In this document: in pieces, positions 1-5,681 of the stretch | How the letters are laid out: the number at the start of each line of letters is the position of its first letter | Numbering within the stretch: position 1 is the stretch's first letter | Source: Bacteroidota bacterium | GTDB taxonomy: Bacteria; Bacteroidota; Rhodothermia; Rhodothermales; JAAAOL01 | DNA length: 6,169 bases | Direction of reading: 5' to 3' | Assembly (NCBI GenBank): GCA_009908885.1 | Contig: JAAAOL010000469.1 | Location: 1-6,169, forward strand | Made by a program: the position numbers and the translations under genes | The notes under the pieces: model-generated | Databases searched by the model: none | The model's input: only the letters and a program-made list of their open reading frames with translations | What the model was told of the DNA's origin: nothing

Positions 1-766
1 ACCCTCCGGCGTAGAGCGTGCCGCTGCCATCGACGACAAGAGCGTCTACGGAGCTGTTCATCCCAGACCCCAGGGAGCGCCAGGAGGTGCCGTCCCAGGC
101 GGCGAAGTAGTCGGCGGAGACAGCTCCAGCGGAGGTGAAGTTGCCGCCCGCGTAGAGGGTGCCACTGCCGTCGACGGCGAGAGCTTGGACCTCGTTTTTC
201 ATCCCGGACCCGAGGGCGATCCAGTCGGATCCTTCCCAGGCGGCAATGCGGTTGGCGGAGTTGCCGCCTGCGGTGGTGAAGTCTCCTCCGGCGTAGAGCG
301 TGCCGCTGCCGTCGACGGCGAGAGCGCGTACGGAGTTGTTCATCCCCGATCCGAGGGCGCTCCAGGAGGTGCCGTCCCAGGCGGCAACGCGGTTGGCGGG
401 GATGTTGCCTGCGGTGATGAAGTCTCCTCCTGCGTAAAGTGTGCCGCTGCCATCGATGGCAAGAGCGTCTACGGAGCTGTTCATCCCAAACCCGAGGGTG
501 CTCCAGGAGGTGCCGTCCCAGGCGGCGATGCGGTTGGCGGAGATGCCGCCTGCGATAGTGAAGTCTCCTCCCGCGTAGAGCGTGCCGCTGCCGTCAACGA
601 CGAGGGCCGTGACCGTACCGTTCATCCCCGATCCGAGGGCGCTCCAGGAGGTACCGTCCCAGGCGGCGATGTAGTTGGCGGAGACAGCCCCGGCGATAGT
701 GAAGTCTCCTCCCGCGTAGAGCGTGCCGCTGCCGTCGACGGCTAGAGCCTGTACCGTGTTATTCAT
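1..766 (-). repeat. 141-bp coding tandem repeat array, five full units and one partial
   Basis: The Met codon opening each unit (CAT on the plus strand) falls at 764, 623, 482, 341, 200 and 59, exactly 141 bp apart each time. No indels separate the units, so all stay in frame. The best conserved part encodes VDGSGTLYAGGDF and AAWDGTSW. The most variable positions are the residues after the initial Met-Asn and the AGxxSAN segment. The third and sixth units share MNSSVDAL and a GAT codon in the VDG/IDG segment that the others lack, which hints at a three-unit block duplication. Confidence 0.95.
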
Positions 767-1081
767 GCCGCGAAGGAAGAACTGATCGTCCCATAACCCG
801 TTGTTCTGGCTGGCCGCGGCGGCGTGGGCCCGCACGAGGCGGGGCTCGCCGCTCTCGCCGATGTCTATCTGCCAACCGTCGAGGTCGATGCTGCCTGCAG
901 GACCGGCGCGGCGGATGGTGCCGTCGGGTTTGAGGACCTGCTCCGGGGTGAGCATGGGGGCGTCTTGCACGCCAGCCTTGTCGGACGTGGGTGCCTGGGC
1001 GTGGACCTGGCCAGTTGCGAGCAGGATGAGGCAGGCGGAGACGAGAAGCAGGAGCGATGGACCGCGATGGAGGCGTACCAT
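1..1081 (-). CDS. Secreted 47-residue tandem-repeat protein, C-terminus off the window
   Basis: The minus strand is open from ATG 1079-1081 to the left edge (360 codons, no stop). The N-terminus is a clear signal peptide: MVRLHR, a leucine-rich core, then a VHA/QA cleavage site near residue 29. A linker of about 75 residues follows (it includes LTPEQVLKPDGTI and IDLDGWQIDIGESGEPRLVR). From residue 106 there are exact 47-residue repeats with the pattern MNxxVxALAVDGSGTLYAGG, DFTxAGxxSANxIAAWDGTS, WSALGSG. Five units are complete and a sixth is cut. Proteins with this repeat are common in Rhodothermota and related bacteria as large exported proteins, often ending in a sorting domain; that end is not visible here. 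A beta-propeller-like fold is inferred from the blade-sized, Gly/Trp-rich repeat. Binding partner and function are unknown. No Shine-Dalgarno precedes the start; the start was chosen because it gives an intact signal peptide. Confidence 0.9.
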   Translation of the reverse strand, partial: MVRLHRGPSLLLLVSACLILLATGQVHAQAPTSDKAGVQDAPMLTPEQVLKPDGTIRRAGPAGSIDLDGWQIDIGESGEPRLVRAHAAAASQNNGLWDDQFFLRGMNNTVQALAVDGSGTLYAGGDFTIAGAVSANYIAAWDGTSWSALGSGMNGTVTALVVDGSGTLYAGGDFTIAGGISANRIAAWDGTSWSTLGFGMNSSVDALAIDGSGTLYAGGDFITAGNIPANRVAAWDGTSWSALGSGMNNSVRALAVDGSGTLYAGGDFTTAGGNSANRIAAWEGSDWIALGSGMKNEVQALAVDGSGTLYAGGNFTSAGAVSADYFAAWDGTSWRSLGSGMNSSVDALVVDGSGTLYAGG

Positions 1082-1374
1082 AGTGGATTCCGGGAGGCTC
1101 AAGTGACAGGTGGTTTAGGCCAGTGCGCCGTACCGGTTGCCCGCGCATTCTGTAGATACTCCCCGAATGAGGCTCCCACTTCGAGACGGCTTTAAGTAAT
1201 ACATCAGTAAAATACAGTTAAGTTAGGCCTAAATCAATGTAGCCAGGAGGGTACTTCGTACTGCTTCCAGCCTTGGTTATAGTAATGAGTGGACACAAAG
1301 GAGGGACGTCGGCGACGGCATTCTGAGCGGGCCAACGCCGCCGCAGAACTGAAGCGGACACGCCGTTTCCTGTC
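1082..1374. other. Intergenic region without a recognisable gene
   Basis: Apart from the weak minus-strand promoter candidate at 1209-1237, nothing convincing is seen. Short open stretches near 1289-1378 end in ELKRTRRFLS and have no start or family resemblance that I can defend. Composition changes from AT-rich (1195-1240) to GC-rich (1300-1370), in keeping with a patchwork origin. Confidence 0.5.
1209..1237 (-). promoter_or_regulatory. Possible promoter of the repeat-protein gene
   Basis: On the minus strand TTGATT (1232-1237) and TATTTT (1209-1214) are separated by 17 bp, about 130 bp upstream of the repeat-protein start. The surrounding 60 bp is much more AT-rich than the flanks. The match is to the general sigma70 pattern; the Bacteroidota -7 consensus TAnnTTTG is matched only in part. 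This is the best candidate by eye and is unproven. Confidence 0.3.
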
Positions 1375-1530
1375 GTGAAGATTTTTGAATCAGGTAACGT
1401 GAAAATAATTAAGGACGAACGCTTCCGCCGATGGGGCTACGTCGAGGTACTGGGACACTGGGTTCGGGTTGTCGTACTTCCCGATGGGGAGACGGTGCAC
1501 AACGCATTCATTGACGCTTCCTTCAAGCCT
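1375..1530 (+). pseudogene. Truncated small protein, resembles the C-terminal end of DUF4258/toxin-like proteins
   Basis: From a GTG at 1375 the frame reads MKIFESGNVKII, then RRWGYVEVLGHWVRVVV and LPDGETVHNAFIDASFKP (52 residues). The pattern of a strand, 'RVVV', a turn with 'DGE', then 'hNAF-D--FKP' resembles the end of small DUF4258/BrnT-like proteins of about 90-110 residues. This is from memory of the family, not a search. The N-terminal half of such a protein is absent: the frame is open upstream only to the TGA at 1324-1326 and holds low-quality sequence. After P52 the frame stays open to 1659, but it then runs through the tRNA remnant and the hairpin, so those last 42 residues are unlikely to be native. 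No ribosome binding site or ATG is visible. It may be a dead fragment or a short recruited ORF. Confidence 0.45.
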
Positions 1531-1531
1531 A

Positions 1532-1635
1532 CGAGGTGGCCGATTGGATCCAGCAATCGAAATTACGGATCAGCAGGTCGGGGGGGCGAGTCCTCCCGGG
1601 CACGCTACCAGAAACGCTCCAAATCGGCCACCTCG
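1532..1635. repeat. Inverted repeat flanking the tRNA remnant
   Basis: CGAGGTGGCCGATTGGA at 1532-1548 is the reverse complement of TCCAAATCGGCCACCTCG at 1618-1635 except for one extra A. The uninterrupted match is 14 bp. The left arm begins just after the recognisable part of the small ORF ends. The right arm overlaps the 5' arm and loop of the hairpin at 1611-1653, so the two structures compete for the same bases. Confidence 0.75.
1564..1604 (+). tRNA. 3' half of a tRNA gene (probably tRNA-Arg, ACG), likely attachment-site remnant
   Basis: The sequence fits tRNA positions 33-73 with exact spacing. T33 is 1564 and the anticodon ACG is 1565-1567, followed by G37 and A38. The 3' anticodon stem TCAGC is 1570-1574 and the variable loop AGGTC is 1575-1579. 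The T stem GGGGG (1580-1584) pairs with CCTCC (1592-1596) with one G-T pair. The 3' acceptor strand CGGGCAC is 1597-1603, with G as discriminator. The T loop reads GGCGAGT where TTCGAGT is expected, so the invariant T54-T55 is lost. The bases at 1558-1562 do not pair with TCAGC, and no GTGCCCG acceptor half lies upstream, so the 5' half is missing. Tyrosine recombinases commonly cross over in the anticodon loop, so this is read as an att half-site. It cannot be a working tRNA. Confidence 0.75.
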
Positions 1636-1653
1636 GCCTGTTTGGAGCGTTTC
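1611..1653 (+). terminator. Strong hairpin, possible terminator after the tRNA 3' end
   Basis: GAAACGCTCCAAA (1611-1623) pairs perfectly with TTTGGAGCGTTTC (1641-1653). Inside the loop GGCC (1626-1629) can pair with GGCC (1635-1638), extending the stem past a small internal loop. It begins 7 bp after the tRNA remnant, where a tRNA terminator would sit. No T-run follows on the plus strand (ATATAAT instead), so intrinsic termination is uncertain. The symmetry would let it act for transcripts from either side, including read-through from the integrase remnant. Confidence 0.6.
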
Positions 1654-1707
1654 ATATAATGCCGCCCTGGGTATTTCTGCATCCTCCTGCACATCACTGC
1701 ACCGATT

Positions 1708-1725
1708 TGTAGACGATATGTAGAC
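1708..1725. repeat. TGTAGAC direct repeat, 11-bp spacing
   Basis: TGTAGAC occurs at 1708-1714 and 1719-1725, one helical turn apart, between the hairpin and the recombinase remnant. Short direct repeats of this kind next to an integrase gene can be recombinase arm-type or excisionase sites. With only two copies it could also be chance. Confidence 0.4.
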
Positions 1726-1739
1726 AAGCCCCGATTCTT

Positions 1740-2087
1740 CTACTCTGTCACGGTCATCGTTGCAGCCGAAAGCAGGCTCCATCTCGTTTCTGATCACGTC
1801 GGGGCGAGGTGTGCGTACTTCTGTGTGACCTGAATATCACTGCGCCCGAGGATGTGTTGCACGATGAAGAGCGACACGCCGTGCTGCACGAACCACGATG
1901 CGCATGGGTGCAGCAGTGCGTGAAACGTGCGCGGTTCGGGCAGCGTGGCGAGGCGGCGGTACGTCTTGAACTGCTTCGAGACATTCAGGTCGTTCAGCTT
2001 GCCGCCCAAATACACGGTACAAAAATTACCGTCCAGTCGGGCCGCGCGTTCCGCGCAGAAGTGTATGAGCGCGTCAAGTGGTTCGTC
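1740..2087 (-). pseudogene. Decayed C-terminal fragment of a phage-type tyrosine recombinase (integrase)
   Basis: The minus frame from 2087 reads DEPLDALIHFCAERAARLD, then KLNDLNVSKQFKTYRRL, LPEPRTFHALLHPCASWFV, HILGRSDIQVTQKYAHLAPT and a TGA at 1794-1796. This is the catalytic C-terminal end of a phage-integrase family protein (usual pattern HxLRHTCASWLV...ILGHSDIQVTQRYAHLAPD). The HxxR arginine is Leu, the LGH histidine is Arg, and the nucleophile Tyr in QKYAHLAP is kept. After 'LAP' the neighbouring frame continues with D-VIRNEMEPAFG, as expected for the family, so a one-base loss in the C-run near 1799-1804 explains the early stop. The N-terminal domain and the first catalytic Arg are gone. 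The fragment abuts the hydrolase stop codon. The 3' limit near 1740 is a guess. It should be inactive. Confidence 0.88.
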
Positions 2088-3830
2088 CTACTGTTCCTGC
2101 CCCTGGCGTACGGCCTCGAACGACTCACCCTGGGCATTTCCTTGCAAGCCCGTCACCTGTCCAGCTTCGTCCAGCAGGAAGGTCACGGTCACCGCCGCCT
2201 CCCGCATCGCGAATGTCGTCTCCGAGGTCGGGTAGAAGCGGTACGTGCCGCGGCCCGAGAACGTGATGGTCAGGCCCTCCGGGAACGTAGCTACCGTGAT
2301 CTCCATGTCGCCCCCGGGCACCTCGTAGGACCCTGCGTAGCGCGTCAACTGTCGACGCTCTAGCGCCACCTCTTCGGCCGTTTCGATGGGATCGAACTCG
2401 ACCGGCGGCAGCGTGATGACGGTATCGGCGACGGCTTCGCCCTGCAGAAAGGCCTTCATCATGGCGAGAATGCGTGGCGACGAGAGAAACAGGGGGTCGC
2501 TGTGCCCGGCTCCGTCGAGCACGAGATGCGTGCTGTTGGGGAAGCCCGCGCGGACGTCTTCGGCGTTGCGGACCGGCGTGCGCCCATCCAGCGTGCCACT
2601 GATCAGCAGGACGGGCACGTCGGACTGGACGGGTGCGCGAAAGGTGGGCCCGAGGTCGGGCACGCCCAACGCGTCGGCCAGATCGGGATACGGGAAGTTG
2701 ATAGCGTCGCCGAGCAGCGTTTCGTCGCGTTCACGGAGGTAGCGGGCGCGGCGCTCCGCCGACATGCCTGACGCCGCATCCATCGCCGCCGACATGGCAC
2801 GGAGGCCGCCCGACCGGTTCATCCGCCGGGTGAGGTACGCCGCCAGAAAGAAATCGCCGCTCAGCATATCGTGGACCATCTTCGGCAGTGAGTCGAACGA
2901 CTCCGGCCCGCGCAGCATCGCCGCCGTGATGCGTTGCACGTCGAACGGACCCACGGTGACGCTATCGGGCTCGCCGGTGTCGGCATTGGGCAGTTCGACG
3001 GTGACGGGCTGACGCTCCAGCCGATCGAGCACGGTCTCGATCCCGTCCAGCAGACTCGGAAGGTGCTCGCGCAGCTCGGGCCGGTCCTGCACGAGCGCGT
3101 CGATCTTCTCCAGCATCGCCTGCTGGTCGCTCGGCAGCTTGTACGTATGGTCGGGGCCCTCGACGCCAGCGAGGATGGCGCGGTCGATACTCTCGGGGTG
3201 GCGCTTGATCGTCGCCAGGGCGAGGTGGGTACCGTAGCTGATGCTCCACAGGCTGATTTGGTCAGTTTCCAGCACCTGCCGCAGCGCCTCCAGGTCGTCG
3301 GCGTTCTCGTTGGTGTTGTAGGCCGCGAGGTCGACGCCCTGGCTGTTCCAGTACGCCGCACACTCCCGAGCATTCGCGAGGGCTTCGTCGAGCAGTTGCT
3401 CGCGCGTGGCGGGCTGGTCGAGCGGGTACGTCCAGCGGTGTGGGCAGTCGGGAAGCCGCTCGGACAGGCCGGTGCCCCGCTGGTCGAAGGCAATCACGTC
3501 GGCGATGTCGCGGAGCGCCATGAACAGGTCGAACCGCGTGCCCCGAGCGGTCCCGCTGCCGGAGCCGCCGGGTCCTCCGGCGAGGTAGACGATCGGGGAG
3601 CCAGGGTCTGGATTGGTACTCGGGAAGCGGACGAAGGCCAGCTCGATGGTGCTGTCGGAGCGGGTGGAGCGATTCTCGGGGACCTGGAACCGGCCCACCT
3701 CGGCCTCCACCTCGCGACCATCGCGGGTACTGAACGTGTAGGGTTCGAGCGTCGGGCTCTGCTGCGCCTGGACGGGCACGGCGAGACCGGTGAGCAGAAG
3801 AACGGCGAGAAAACGTATGCGTGATGTCAT
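2088..3830 (-). CDS. Secreted alpha/beta hydrolase, S33 / TAP-like peptidase family
   Basis: This is a 580-residue exported serine hydrolase. The ATG at 3828-3830 was chosen because it starts a clean signal peptide (MTSRIRF, a leucine-rich core, then VQA/QQ near residue 22); the frame is open 18 codons further upstream, without signal-peptide character. The oxyanion loop is YLAGGPGGSGSG (82-93), followed by FDQRGTGLS (115-123), as in proline iminopeptidase/tripeptidyl-aminopeptidase-like enzymes. The nucleophile is Ser198 in SISYG (Ser in place of the usual first Gly). The acid is Asp415 in SGTLDGRTPV and the base is His443 in GAGHSD. A helical cap occupies about 230-390. Residues from about 495 to the end (LTRYAGSYEV onward) resemble the small beta-barrel DUF3471-like tail often fused to hydrolases. 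The likely role is cleavage of peptides or esters outside the cytoplasm; the exact substrate cannot be told. The gene is divergent from the kinase operon and shares a 162-bp spacer with it. Confidence 0.92.
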   Translation of the reverse strand: MTSRIRFLAVLLLTGLAVPVQAQQSPTLEPYTFSTRDGREVEAEVGRFQVPENRSTRSDSTIELAFVRFPSTNPDPGSPIVYLAGGPGGSGSGTARGTRFDLFMALRDIADVIAFDQRGTGLSERLPDCPHRWTYPLDQPATREQLLDEALANARECAAYWNSQGVDLAAYNTNENADDLEALRQVLETDQISLWSISYGTHLALATIKRHPESIDRAILAGVEGPDHTYKLPSDQQAMLEKIDALVQDRPELREHLPSLLDGIETVLDRLERQPVTVELPNADTGEPDSVTVGPFDVQRITAAMLRGPESFDSLPKMVHDMLSGDFFLAAYLTRRMNRSGGLRAMSAAMDAASGMSAERRARYLRERDETLLGDAINFPYPDLADALGVPDLGPTFRAPVQSDVPVLLISGTLDGRTPVRNAEDVRAGFPNSTHLVLDGAGHSDPLFLSSPRILAMMKAFLQGEAVADTVITLPPVEFDPIETAEEVALERRQLTRYAGSYEVPGGDMEITVATFPEGLTITFSGRGTYRFYPTSETTFAMREAAVTVTFLLDEAGQVTGLQGNAQGESFEAVRQGQEQ

Positions 3831-3905
3831 TCGGGGTCTGCGGTCGAAGGTTGCGGTGCAATGTGTGTCGACCTGACGCAACACAGAACGAGAAGGTGCA
3901 GCCGA

Positions 3906-3940
3906 ATCCGTGAACGGCTCGACAGATCCGTGAACCGCTC
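3906..3940. promoter_or_regulatory. Direct repeat, candidate LytTR-type operator
   Basis: ATCCGTGAACGGCTC (3906-3920) and ATCCGTGAACCGCTC (3926-3940) differ at one base and start 20 bp apart, about two helical turns. LytTR regulators typically bind two 9-bp direct repeats about 21 bp apart, placed just upstream of the -35 region. On the minus strand each copy contains GTTCAC, resembling the GTTNR core of the known LytTR consensus, though not a full match. The downstream operon encodes a LytTR regulator, so autoregulation is a reasonable inference. Confidence 0.55.
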
Positions 3941-3966
3941 ATCCTGTGTGACATTCATGCGTATGG

Positions 3967-3972
3967 TATAAC
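3967..3972 (+). promoter_or_regulatory. -10-like box of the kinase operon
   Basis: TATAAC lies 20 bp before the kinase ATG, implying a leader of roughly 14 nt. No good -35 box is found 16-18 bp upstream (CTGTGT only); GTGACA at 3948-3953 is too close. A poor -35 with an activator site ending 26 bp upstream fits an activator-dependent promoter. Confidence 0.4.
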
Positions 3973-3992
3973 GCAATTCATCCACATCGTCT

Positions 3993-5678
3993 ATGCGCCT
4001 CGTTCTCGCCACGCTCGTTCTGCTTATCGCAAGCGCCGTCCTCCCTGGGGCGGGGCGTGGGCAGGAGGTGCAGGAATCCGCCAAGCTTCGATTCGGCGAT
4101 GATCTGCGATGGGCCCAGCCGGACTGGAACGACGACAACTGGATCGATCATTCCCTGTATCCGCCGCCCGATACGCAGGCCGTCTTCTGGATGCGGACGG
4201 ACGTCGAGGTCGACACGCGGGCGCATCCGCTGGAGCGCAAAGCCCTCTACGTCTCAGTCCTGGCGGCGTCGGAGGTGTACTGGGACGGGGTGCAGATCGG
4301 GCGGAATGGACGTGTTGGGTCGGACCGCACCAGCGAGCGCCCCGGCCCCATCGACGCGCTCTTCCTGATCCCCGACTCGCTCTACACGCCCGGGGTGCAC
4401 ACCCTCGCGCTGCGACTCTCCACCTTTCATCTTCCTCCGAGCATCGACCGCTATCTCTACGGCCTCGTCATCGGCGACTACCAGGCGATGATGGCCGCCC
4501 GGTCTCAGGCCACGCTCCTGCCGCTGTTCTTCCTCGGCGGCTTCTTCATCATCGCCCTGTACTACGGCGTGCTGTACGTGCTGGACCGCCGCCGGCCTGC
4601 ACTGCTGCTCTTCAGCCTGCTCTGCTTCAGCGTGTCGGCATTGCTCATCGTCGAAAGCTGGCGGTGGACCCTCGGGTACACCTACGACTGGCACCTCACC
4701 CGGCTGCTGCTCGTCGCAGGCTTGACGGCGCTCATCGGAGTGCTGCTGCCCCTGTTTTTCATGGTTCAGTTCCGGTTTCCCCACCGCCGCCTCGTCCTGG
4801 CGGTACTCATCGGGCTGCTGGGGCTGTCCTGGCTCGGACCGGGCTATGACGGCACGAGCTACTTCATGTTCTGGAGTATGCTGGGGGTGTCGGCGGGGAT
4901 TACCGGGTGGGCGGCGCTGCGGCGCAAGAAGGGGGCCGTGCTGGCACTGACCGGCGTGTTGGTCTGCGTCCTGACGTTGCTGGCCGTCGGGTTCCAGTTT
5001 ATGGACACGTACTTTTTTCCAGCATTCAGTGTGCTCATCGTATGCCTGCTGGCGTCGCTGGGGCTGCAGATGCGCGAGCAGCGTCGGCAGCATGAGCAGG
5101 CGCTGCTGAACGCGGCGCGACTAGAGATCGAACTGCTGAAGAAGCACCTCCAGCCGCATTTCCTGCTGAACACGCTGACCTCGGCGATGGCGTGGCTCGA
5201 AGAACATCCCCGCACGGGGGCTCGCTTCATCGAGGCGCTGGCGGAGGAGTTGCAGATGCTCGCCGACATCTCGGACAAACCGCTCATCCCGATGGCGCAG
5301 GAACTGGCCCTCTGCCGGACGCACCTCGAACTGATGGGCTACCGCCGCGACGTGCGCTTCCACCTCACCACGGAGGACGTCTGCGAGGACGCCCTCGTGC
5401 CCCCCGCGCTGTTCCACACGCTCATCGAAAACGGCATTACGCACAATGCCTACGCAGCAGAGTCCGTCACCTTTCGGTTGTACGAGGAGCGCACGAACGG
5501 CATCCGCCGCTACACCTTCGTCACCCCGCTGGAAGAACCGCCCCCGCCGGCCCCTGCGGAAGGAACCGGACTGCGGTACGTGAAGGCGCGCCTGGAGGAG
5601 AGCTTCTCGGGCCGCTGGTCGCTCACCGCAGGGCCGCGTGCGGACGTCTGGCAAACGATCATCGAAATTCCTGCCTGA
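3993..5678 (+). CDS. 7TM sensor histidine kinase, LytS/YehU type
   Basis: This 561-residue membrane sensor should phosphorylate the regulator encoded next. It has a signal peptide (MRLVLATLVLLIAS, cleavage near residue 23). An extracytoplasmic domain of about 145 residues (AQPDWNDDNWIDHSLYPP, VYWDGVQIGRNG) looks like a galactose-binding/jelly-roll sensor fold. Seven hydrophobic segments follow at about 173-197, 203-221, 238-258, 267-283, 289-309, 315-335 and 339-359, then a short coiled coil (361-385). The kinase part is the His_kinase (PF06580) type: the phospho-acceptor is His389 in LKKHLQPHFLLN (the usual motif is LQPHFLFN), the N box is Asn480 in LIENGITHN, and the ATP-lid glycines are in GTGLRYVKARLEESF from 524. 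A proline-rich stretch (EEPPPPAPAEG) precedes the G box. All key residues are present. The ligand is unknown. ATG 3993 gives the signal peptide and has no Shine-Dalgarno. Confidence 0.93.
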   Translation: MRLVLATLVLLIASAVLPGAGRGQEVQESAKLRFGDDLRWAQPDWNDDNWIDHSLYPPPDTQAVFWMRTDVEVDTRAHPLERKALYVSVLAASEVYWDGVQIGRNGRVGSDRTSERPGPIDALFLIPDSLYTPGVHTLALRLSTFHLPPSIDRYLYGLVIGDYQAMMAARSQATLLPLFFLGGFFIIALYYGVLYVLDRRRPALLLFSLLCFSVSALLIVESWRWTLGYTYDWHLTRLLLVAGLTALIGVLLPLFFMVQFRFPHRRLVLAVLIGLLGLSWLGPGYDGTSYFMFWSMLGVSAGITGWAALRRKKGAVLALTGVLVCVLTLLAVGFQFMDTYFFPAFSVLIVCLLASLGLQMREQRRQHEQALLNAARLEIELLKKHLQPHFLLNTLTSAMAWLEEHPRTGARFIEALAEELQMLADISDKPLIPMAQELALCRTHLELMGYRRDVRFHLTTEDVCEDALVPPALFHTLIENGITHNAYAAESVTFRLYEERTNGIRRYTFVTPLEEPPPPAPAEGTGLRYVKARLEESFSGRWSLTAGPRADVWQTIIEIPA

Positions 5679-5681
5679 ATC

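Larger units (their letters stand above)
1564..2087. mobile_element. Remnant of a tRNA-integrated island or prophage end
   Basis: The tRNA 3' half, the hairpin, the short direct repeats and the integrase fragment lie together within about 520 bp, the usual arrangement at one end of an integrative element that uses a tRNA as its attachment site. All coding parts are decayed. The other end and any cargo are not in this window, or they lie to the left, starting with the small truncated ORF. Confidence 0.6.
3831..3992. promoter_or_regulatory. Divergent promoter region between the hydrolase and kinase genes
   Basis: This 162-bp spacer separates two divergent starts, so it must carry signals for both. 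It holds the direct repeats at 3906-3940 and the -10-like box at 3967-3972. No Shine-Dalgarno is seen before either start, and no convincing promoter is seen for the minus-strand hydrolase. Confidence 0.6.

Noticed and set aside
185..745. A 186-codon plus-strand ORF with its own 47-residue periodicity (GGAVPGGNAVGG...)
   Set aside because: It is the antisense reading of the 141-bp repeats. Because 141 is a multiple of 3, an open frame in one unit stays open in all. The minus strand gives a signal peptide and a known repeat type.
1..766. CRISPR array considered because of regular repeats
   Set aside because: The 141-bp period is coding throughout, with no short identical repeats separated by unique spacers.
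1289..1378. Short frame ending ERANAAAELKRTRRFLS, and GTGGACAC / GCGGACAC motifs suggestive of an insertion-sequence end
   Set aside because: There is no start codon, no inverted terminal repeat pair, no transposase motif and no target duplication. The resemblance is too slight to report as a feature.
1541..1559. CGATTG...CAATCG mini-hairpin as a replacement D or anticodon arm of the tRNA
   Set aside because: The 6-bp stem is at the wrong spacing for any tRNA arm and no acceptor 5' strand precedes it, so it does not rebuild a tRNA.
2934..3824. A 296-codon plus-strand ORF opposite the hydrolase
   Set aside because: The minus-strand frame has the full catalytic triad motifs and a signal peptide. 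The plus frame shows no family resemblance and is a GC-rich antisense shadow.
4254..5093. A 279-codon minus-strand ORF inside the kinase gene
   Set aside because: It is rich in Gln, Glu and Arg as expected from antisense of a hydrophobic coding region. The plus frame encodes a clear 7TM kinase.
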